Part shown: positions 1-5,800 of the stretch, piece after piece
How positions within the stretch are numbered: the stretch's first letter is position 1
Layout: every line of letters begins with the position of its first letter
Origin: an uncultured Flavobacteriales bacterium
GTDB taxonomy: Bacteria > Bacteroidota > Bacteroidia > CAIKAF01
NCBI GenBank assembly: GCA_937925455.1
Contig: CALEWF010000143.1
Span: 1-8,777 of the forward strand
Length of the DNA: 8,777 bases
Direction of reading: 5' to 3'
Made by a program: the position numbers and the translations under genes
Notes under the pieces: generated by a model
Seen by the model: the letters and a program-made list of their open reading frames with translations, nothing else
The model's database searches: none
Told to the model about the DNA's origin: nothing

Positions 1-298
1 CTTTTTGATTTTGATTGGCTGATTTTCCTAACATAATTTGCAAGGTTTTTTGCAAAATTCTTCATTTTCCTGGCAGATTTTTATACTATGTTTTGCAAGT
101 TTTTCACAGATTTATCAAAAGGTTTAGAGGTTTTTAAGGAGCAACTAAATAAACCAATTAAAAAACGCCTTCAACCCAGTTTAATGCAATTGAAGAAAAT
201 AACGGGTTGAACTCAGGTGGTTACTTCATATAATCGGCTTTAATACAGAAATGAAAATGATGTTGCATTATATCCGATTTTTTATTGCATAATTTGGG
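1..298. other. AT-rich non-coding stretch
   Basis: No open reading frame of useful length and no RNA gene was recognised here. The first 100 bases are 29% GC. The octamer TTTGCAAG occurs twice on the plus strand (37-44 and 92-99), and a short inverted repeat lies at 170-211 (listed separately). No complete Bacteroidota promoter was found on either strand. It is probably spacer between the HIT gene and whatever lies beyond the left edge, perhaps with decayed mobile sequence. Confidence 0.5.
170..211. repeat. short inverted repeat TTCAACCC / GGGTTGAA
   Basis: The 8-bp arms at 170-177 and 204-211 are exact reverse complements separated by 26 bases. The T-run needed for a standard intrinsic terminator is missing on both sides. 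It could be a remnant of a palindromic element or chance. An 8-bp match is weak evidence alone; it is listed because a repeat island begins about 90 bases further on. Confidence 0.3.
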
Positions 299-363
299 AT
301 TATAGGGGGGCGACCGCGTGCTACTTCGCCTCGAAAGGGCGGATTCACCCGCTGCCCTATAAT
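299..363. repeat. 65-bp GC-rich unit with 9-bp inverted ends
   Basis: The ends ATTATAGGG (299-307) and CCCTATAAT (355-363) are perfect reverse complements. The interior is GC-rich within AT-rich surroundings and contains a smaller inverted pair, CGCC (327-330) and GGCG (338-341). There is no coding potential. The form (short inverted ends, structured GC-rich core) fits a dispersed palindromic or REP-like element. Its last base is also the first base of the next repeat unit, so the two may have been inserted together or one beside the other. Other copies in the genome would confirm it. Confidence 0.5.
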
Positions 364-501
364 TTTAGAGTCATTGCGAGGGCGACAGCCTCAATGCTAC
401 GATGCTAAACCTTACAGGTTTTTAGAAACCTTTAAGGTTTTTCCTCCTCCGTATCATACAGATTGCTTTCCCGCCAAAGGCGGGTCGCAATGACGCTAAA
501 A
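363..501. repeat. 139-bp MITE-like palindromic element (TCATTGCGA type)
   Basis: The 17-base ends, TTTTAGAGTCATTGCGA (363-379) and TCGCAATGACGCTAAAA (485-501), are reverse complements with a single mismatch (369 against 495). Inside are two 15-base palindromes in tandem, AAACCTTACAGGTTT (407-421) and AAACCTTTAAGGTTT (426-440), and a perfect 6-bp hairpin CCCGCC-AAA-GGCGGG (470-484). Ends reading TCATTGCGAG...CGCAATGA are a recurrent type of dispersed non-coding repeat in Bacteroidota and other bacterial genomes (recalled, not searched). No transposase gene is present, so if mobile it would have to be moved in trans. No target-site duplication is evident. Confidence 0.65.
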
Positions 502-506
502 CCGTA

Positions 507-550
507 TCATCTTCAAATCAATTCATCTTCAAATTAAATCATCTTCAAAT
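507..550. repeat. three tandem copies of a 16-bp repeat
   Basis: The 12-mer TCATCTTCAAAT recurs exactly at 507-518, 523-534 and 539-550, giving a strict 16-bp period with 4-base AT-rich spacers (CAAT, TAAA). It bridges the TCATTGCGA-type element on its left and the GC-rich block on its right. It could be a slippage-prone minisatellite or a set of binding sites. It is too short and too close-spaced for a CRISPR array. Confidence 0.75.
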
Positions 551-552
551 TA

Positions 553-716
553 TCCGCCCCAAAGGGCGAACTGCCGGGGATGGAAGTGGAAAGCCCGCAG
601 GGGCGAAGCCCACAGGGCACGGGGTAGCGGGGCTGAGGGCACGAAGACCCCGCTAACCCGATGCCATGTGTGGCTGAGCCCCGAGGACTTGTAACGAACA
701 GCCCCAAAGGCAGCCA
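553..716. repeat. GC-rich, hairpin-dense non-coding block
   Basis: Base composition jumps here: 561-660 is 69% GC, against 29% for 1-100. Several inverted repeats follow closely: CGCCC/GGGCG (555-559 and 564-568), GCCC-GCAG-GGGC (593-604), GCCC-ACA-GGGC (608-618), and an 8-bp stem TAGCGGGG/CCCCGCTA (625-632 and 648-655) with a 15-base loop. A 63-codon open frame crosses it on the minus strand, but that frame is rich in Arg, His, Trp and Pro, resembles no known family and is best explained by GC-rich DNA lacking stops. The block is most likely a dispersed repeat. A structured RNA cannot be excluded, but it fits no tRNA, rRNA or riboswitch that I recognise. Confidence 0.55.
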
Positions 717-796
717 TATAATTATTTAAATTCCATAACAATACTGTGCTTAAAATTTACCCCAGACAACAGTAATTCTTAATTTTACAACAGGAA

Positions 797-1189
797 TTAT
801 AGTTTACTGCTAATAAGTGAAGCTAATTCTTTGAAACGCTCTTCGGTAAGCTGAATTTTGGGATTGCTAAAATTCATATCATTCATGGTATTTACAGGAA
901 TTAAATGAAGGTGTGTATGTGGTATTTCAAACCCTGCAATTACCAAACCAATACGCTCTGTACCCGTAACTGCTTGTATGGCTTTACCAATGCGTTGGGC
1001 AAAAAGAATTAAATGTTGTTGTGTTTCAGGATCAAGATCCAGCCAATGATCCACCTCCTTTTTGGGAACAACTAAGGTATGCCCTTCTTTTAAAGGGAAT
1101 ATATCGAGAAAGGCAATGCAATGCTCGTCTTCAGCTATTTTATAACAAGGCACTTCACCTTGTATAATTCGGGTAAACAATGAAGCCAT
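797..1189 (-). CDS. HIT family protein (nucleotide hydrolase/transferase)
   Basis: A 130-residue, full-length histidine-triad protein. The hallmark HxHxHxx motif is HTHLHLI at residues 91-97; in this family the middle histidine (here His93) is the nucleophile that forms a covalent nucleotidyl intermediate. The opening, FTRIIQGEVPCYKIAEDE (residues 5-22), is typical of the HINT/Fhit-like bacterial branch, as are FLDIFPLKEGHTLVVPK (28-44) and the glycine-rich segment before the triad. These cytosolic enzymes cleave or transfer nucleoside phosphates such as adenosine phosphoramidates and Ap4A-like dinucleotides; the substrate here is not known. The zinc-binding Cys pair of some HIT proteins is absent. 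The start codon overlaps the greA stop codon by one base (TAATG), implying translational coupling. A greA-HIT pairing is familiar in Bacteroidota (recalled). No convincing terminator follows the gene. Confidence 0.93.
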   Translation of the reverse strand: MASLFTRIIQGEVPCYKIAEDEHCIAFLDIFPLKEGHTLVVPKKEVDHWLDLDPETQQHLILFAQRIGKAIQAVTGTERIGLVIAGFEIPHTHLHLIPVNTMNDMNFSNPKIQLTEERFKELASLISSKL

Positions 1190-1662
1190 TAGCGAGAAAT
1201 TTCAAGAATTTCAAAAGGCATGATACCGTTAGGTACTTGTACTTCTACCTTATCACCTTTGGCTTTGCCCAGCAATGCTTTGCCAATGGGTGAATCGGAA
1301 GATATTTTACCTTCTTTTAAATTGGCTTCATTCTCTGAAACGATTTGATATTCCATCACAGCATTATTCTTCAGATTCTTAATTTTTACCTTACAAAGCA
1401 AAAAAACTTTGGATACATCAGTGTTATCATTTTCCAAAATACGGGCATTGTTAATGGTTTCACGCAGTTTGGATATTTTTAACTCCAACAAACCTTGTGC
1501 TTCTTTGGCTGCATCATATTCGGCGTTTTCGCTTAAATCACCCTTATCACGGGCTTCTGCAATCTGTGCAGAAATTTTTGGCCGCTCCACATTAATCATG
1601 TAATCCAGCTCTTCTTTCAGCTTTTTGTATCCTTCGGCTGTTAAATAAGTAATTTTCGACAT
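1189..1662 (-). CDS. greA: transcription elongation factor GreA
   Basis: A 157-residue protein, matching the usual GreA length of about 158. It binds RNA polymerase through the secondary channel and stimulates cleavage of backtracked transcripts. The N-terminal coiled coil covers about residues 8-75. Its tip carries the conserved acidic motif GDLSENAEY (41-49), with Asp42 and Glu45 matching the catalytic-site acidic pair D41/E44 of Escherichia coli GreA. The C-terminal FKBP-like domain holds the signature ISSDSPIGKALLGKAKGD (120-137). The start ATG at 1660-1662 was chosen because MSKITYLTAEGYKKL is the family's N-terminus. The frame stays open to 1902, but those 80 extra codons match nothing and would run into the gene upstream. 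The upstream gap holds a -7-like box and a terminator-like hairpin. The stop overlaps the HIT start. Confidence 0.96.
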   Translation of the reverse strand: MSKITYLTAEGYKKLKEELDYMINVERPKISAQIAEARDKGDLSENAEYDAAKEAQGLLELKISKLRETINNARILENDNTDVSKVFLLCKVKIKNLKNNAVMEYQIVSENEANLKEGKISSDSPIGKALLGKAKGDKVEVQVPNGIMPFEILEISR

Positions 1663-1693
1663 ATCAAAAAAATTTTTTTGGGTCGTTTTGTAT

Positions 1694-1727
1694 AAAAAGC
1701 AAACAGAAAGCGCAGGCTTTCTGTTTG
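1694..1727 (-). terminator. intrinsic terminator or greA-leader hairpin
   Basis: On the minus strand the arms CAAACAGAAAGC and GCTTTCTGTTTG (plus-strand positions 1716-1727 and 1700-1711) are perfect reverse complements around a 4-base CTGC loop. One C and then five T residues (1694-1698) follow. This is the layout of a rho-independent terminator, and it lies about 30 bases after the stop codon of the PorV-like gene, so it probably ends the surface-protein operon. It also lies downstream of the putative greA promoter box, so greA transcripts starting there would carry it. No T-run follows in the plus direction, so it looks one-directional. Confidence 0.75.
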
Positions 1728-1732
1728 AAATA

Positions 1733-1740
1733 CAAAAGTA
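1733..1740 (-). promoter_or_regulatory. putative greA-HIT promoter, -7 box TACTTTTG
   Basis: Read on the minus strand the box is TACTTTTG, an exact match to the Bacteroidota sigma-ABfr -7 consensus TAnnTTTG. It lies in the only sizeable gap between genes in the right-hand 8 kb, 70 bases before the greA start codon. No clean -33 TTTG box was seen at the usual distance of about 19-21 bases, where the sequence is AT-rich and inside the end of the PorV-like gene. Transcription would start close to the upstream edge of the hairpin at 1700-1727. Confidence 0.45.
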
Positions 1741-1756
1741 TGAAAAATAATTCAGA

Positions 1757-2848
1757 TTATAAAAGCAATCGTACCCCAAAGGTATGCACTCCTGCAAAAG
1801 TATAAGTAGCCCTGAATGAATAATCCAAGCCGATTTTAGTTCTTCCGTTTTTCTTAAAAGGCGCTTCAAACGTAAAACCACCACTTGGACCGGTGAAAGC
1901 ATTCAATAAGTTTGGATTCACTCCTTCTCTTTCGCCAAAAATACCTTCTTCAAAGGCATAACCTCCACGTATCATCAACATATCATTGAAATTGTATTCA
2001 ACTCCAAGGATAAACTGATCACGGGTAAACGAATGGGTGGTAAAATTAAAGGCAGTAGTTAATCCATGCTTTTTGGTAAAACGGTAAATGTAAGCGATGC
2101 CAATATTCATTAAAGCAGGAAGTTCGAACTCAGCTGAACGTTGTTGCTGGGTAAGCACTGCTCCATTTATAGGGCTGATGTTGTATACGGTAAGCCCATC
2201 GCCCGTAGCCATCATCCGCGGACCTATGTTCTTTAAGGTAATTCCAAAGTGCAAATTGTCTTTGTTCAACTCACGTCTACCTAACGTAGTTTTGTACATA
2301 ATTCCTGCATCAATGGTAAAGCCGGTAGCAGCAATATTACTTATGGATTGCGACATTAAACGAATGGTAAAACCTCCGTAAATTTTATCAGAAAATCCAC
2401 GAGCATAGCTTGCGGCTATATTTAAGTTGTTTACCTGATAGGTATTCCCCGTACCTTCCGGAGAATTTACAGTTGTTTCTTCAATAGGACCAGAACCCAA
2501 GGACATCACGCTTAAACCTAAAACACCACGCTTTTTACCAAGATTCTGACTAAATCCAAAGGTGTTAATCCCGATATCAGAACCTGCCAGCCAGCGGGTA
2601 TGAGCAAACAAAATTTCTGTCCTTTCTGTAAAAGCCATGCCAGCCACGTTTAGGAATTGTGATTCCAATCCTCGTCCAATGGCGGTATTGGCACCATGCC
2701 AGCCAGAACTTCTTGCCCATGGATTTATAAGCAGGTCCATACTTCCGGCAGAACCGGCACGGTCTTCATTACCGGCATGTGTTCCAACAACTGAAACCAT
2801 CATGGCTCCGGCGAACATCCAGATTTTTTTATATTTCATGAATTTCAT
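1757..2848 (-). CDS. PorV/PorQ-family outer-membrane protein (T9SS-associated)
   Basis: A 363-residue predicted outer-membrane beta-barrel. A signal peptide covers residues 1-25 (charged MKFMKYKK, hydrophobic core, likely cut after THA). The mature start contains the family-type segment GSAGSMDLLINPWARSSGW (32-50), followed by NTAIGRG and LNVAGMAF (66-73), where this family usually has an N-PAGLA-like turn. Alternating amphipathic strands follow, and the tail LDYSFRATYTFAGVHTFGVR (341-360) is the closing barrel strand typical of PorV/PorQ proteins. PorV proteins shuttle T9SS cargo from the translocon to the surface-attachment complex, with PorQ acting alongside PorZ. This copy lies 29 bp after a T9SS cargo gene, so it is probably a paralogue dedicated to that cargo rather than the core PorV (inference). 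Met4 (2839) is an alternative start. A terminator-like hairpin follows the stop. Confidence 0.85.
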   Translation of the reverse strand: MKFMKYKKIWMFAGAMMVSVVGTHAGNEDRAGSAGSMDLLINPWARSSGWHGANTAIGRGLESQFLNVAGMAFTERTEILFAHTRWLAGSDIGINTFGFSQNLGKKRGVLGLSVMSLGSGPIEETTVNSPEGTGNTYQVNNLNIAASYARGFSDKIYGGFTIRLMSQSISNIAATGFTIDAGIMYKTTLGRRELNKDNLHFGITLKNIGPRMMATGDGLTVYNISPINGAVLTQQQRSAEFELPALMNIGIAYIYRFTKKHGLTTAFNFTTHSFTRDQFILGVEYNFNDMLMIRGGYAFEEGIFGEREGVNPNLLNAFTGPSGGFTFEAPFKKNGRTKIGLDYSFRATYTFAGVHTFGVRLLL

Positions 2849-2877
2849 TTTCTTCTCAGCTTTAATGGGTTAACCAA

Positions 2878-5800
2878 TTAGAAGTTATCTAAGCTAAACG
2901 GACGAAGTACACCGTACCATTTTAATATTCGTTCACCTATGCCTGGTGCTTTTACATGAATAATGTACAAACCACTGGCAACTGGAATATTTTTATAGTT
3001 TTTCAAATCCCAATCTATGGATGTTTTGGCAGAAGTACTCTTTTCGTAGCGACGTACCAAAGTACCATTCAATGAATAGATTGTTACAGTACAAACATCG
3101 GGCAGGTTAACAATTTTCACACGATTGTCCACCTGATTAGTTTCATAATCGCTGGCGGCGTAGTACGGGTTAGGTACAACCTGGATTAAATCTAATGCAG
3201 CTCTAGCAGCATCATTATCACCGGTAATGGCAGCCAGGTCTGCAAATCCAAATTCATACATCGGATTGTTGTTGTTTTGAGGATTAGCCACAGTGTTCAC
3301 CGCGGATAAATTAGGTTGATAATTCTTAAATACCCGCAAGCGAATACGAACATCCCCATCTAACCATGTTTTACCTCTCACATGGAATGGAATTCCGGCC
3401 CACATACAATTTCTCCAAACATTACGAGCCTGAGCTACCGGAGGATTGGATATAGGCACCCCATTCGCATCGGTAAGAAATTGAACGATGGCAGCACCGG
3501 CATCATAATGTGTTGAAGCTGTATATCCGCCAATTTGAGGATTAGAGCCAAACACATAAATATAATGTTTACCAGCAAAAAGGTAATCTCCAAATTGAGA
3601 TATCCATCCATCAATTCCTTTAGTAGGATCGGCCTGATAAGGATTAAAAATCATATCGCGTCCATTGAAACCAGACAAGTAAGAATCTTCACCAAAGGCA
3701 ATATTTAAACGTTCGCCAGTTTCCACATCAATGGCATACCCTGGGAACCAACCCATTCCCCATGCATTGATATAATTAGGAGATTCAGGGTCGTTGCTGG
3801 GTCCGGCTGCCACATTAGCAGGATTACCATTTTTATCAACCGAAGGACTGTGACGTAATGCCAGTTTACGGGGCTTAGTATTACCCGGATATAATGGATG
3901 TACATATGAAGCAGAATCAAAATCAAAATCATGAGTTTCAAACACCGGACAGCGAGTCCATTTACTCTTATCAGAAGTCAATACAATGTCTACACTATTG
4001 ATAAAATTCTGCAATTGTAATGATGTACTAATAACGCCATTACCACTACTGGGATGAGTAATTGATGAGGCAATGCCATGACCCGGACGCCTAAACTGGT
4101 TTTCATCCGTATATGAAGAAACGGCATTAGTTAGAAGATAAGGTACAATACCGCCTCCACCATAAAAGGCTACACTGGTTTCAAAAACATTATCTGGATC
4201 AATAAATACATCTACACCTTGTAAGTTTACACTTACAACAAAACGATTAGAATTAAAAGTATTCAATAATGCCACATTTGGACCACTGGTAGCCCCCACT
4301 GTAGTTCCAGATCGTACCCAATTACCGGGCGAATTAATGTTTAGATCAGGGAAAAATCCTAACCAAACATTTTCGGGTTTTTCAAATTCGATAGAAGCAT
4401 CAATCAACCCATTTTGTTTTTCGTACGATGGTTTTAATTTTCCATTGCTTATTACCCAAGTTGGACCGATATTTTGAGTTTGGCGAATGTTTATAGAAAA
4501 ACCTAAAAAGCGGTCATCAATACCCGGAATATTTCTACGGTCATAGACAATTTGTTCGTACGATTCAGATATATCTTTTTCAGAAACAGCCACAGTGTCT
4601 CCATAAGGACTTCCCGGTTCAAGCAATACCCAGCGAGCTGTTTTGTTCACAACCGGATTGTTGGTAGGTGTTTGTGGATTATTATCAACAATTTTTAAAA
4701 CATAATTGGATGGACGCAACTTTAACGGATCTATAATTTTCACATTTATGGGTCCACCTGCATAATCATAGGTTGGATTATCGACTCTATGATTAGGTGA
4801 ATTCAAAATAGCCTCTTCTGTTTCTTTGGTTAATTCCAAATAATTCCCCCCATTACCACGACCTTCAATACGTGTGATTCGAGGACTCATACCATACAAT
4901 GATTGAAGCACAGTTCCACCTAATTCTGGGGCGGGTATGTGGGGTATTGCTGAATATACTTTAATATTTCTACGACCTAAGAAGAAAGGCTCTTTTTGGC
5001 CATCTAAAGCTGTGGGGTCATTGGGATCATATTTTTTAAAGTTGTTATATCCATAAGCCAGTGCCATGTAATAATAAGTCTTATGGTTCACAAGTCGCTT
5101 ATCTGTTCCGGAGGCAAAGAGGTCTTCTGTAACTTTAAAAGAATGAATGATACCTTCATTGGCACCCTGTACTTTTACTTTAGGTACAGAATATCCCAAA
5201 TCTTCATCAAATTCAAAGTTCACAATTGTACCAATCGGATTGCCTTCACTATCAAAATTTCGGATATCACATTGTGCAACCAAACGAGCTTTTGCTGAAC
5301 CATCTGGACCAAAAATATCGTTGGCAGTTACTGTTGCATCTTTTAATTGATAAATCAAATATCCTTCAAAGCGAATTTTTCTATCATAGTAGATGGTATC
5401 TTTTTGAATTCCTAAAGTGATGGTTGTAACTACGGGTGTTGCAGGATTGGTAAAATAACCATAATGGGTTGTAACAGGGTTTCCACCGCTATCATAAATC
5501 GTTACAGTAGTATCAGCCGAATTACCGTTAACAGTTGAAGTAGAATACACATACATCGTATTTCCATTTCCTCTTACCTGAGTGTACATCCAAGCGGGTA
5601 CATAAATTACGGTATCGCGGGTAATTGGAATGGATTGTTCTTCAAATTCAGGGATGAAATAATTCAACTCTTCATATTGATTCAAATAGTTATTAGAAGT
5701 TGACTTATTGGTAAGGAAAAGAATCAATTCACGGTCTAACTCTTGAATATTCAAATCCGGAGCATCGGGCCCATTTAATACCCTAAAACAGTTTTCAAAC

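Noticed and set aside
507..550. Possible CRISPR array
   Set aside because: Repeats of 12 bases with 4-base spacers are far too short, and there is no cas gene or leader.
553..716. tRNA or rRNA fragment
   Set aside because: No cloverleaf with a T-loop GGTTCGA-like motif or CCA end was found, and no conserved rRNA segment was recognised.
550..741. 63-codon minus-strand open frame
   Set aside because: It coincides with the GC-rich hairpin block; its composition is odd (many Arg, His, Trp, Pro), no family resemblance is seen, and it has no partner gene. Best explained by stop-poor repeat DNA.
1663..1902. 80-codon N-terminal extension in frame with GreA
   Set aside because: GreA proteins begin at the MSKITYLT position. 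The extension crosses the terminator hairpin and overlaps the 3' end of the PorV-like gene in another frame.
3705..3941. 78-codon minus-strand frame inside the giant gene
   Set aside because: It is an alternative frame of strongly supported coding sequence; the hydrophobic Met/Leu/Ile-rich product is a frame-shift artefact.
5083..5420. Three overlapping plus-strand frames opposite the giant gene
   Set aside because: They are antisense shadows of the well-supported minus-strand gene, overlap one another and show no recognisable motif. The same applies to plus-strand frames at 1409-1603, 2097-2381, 2637-2873, 6411-6897, 7113-7495 and 7741-7932.
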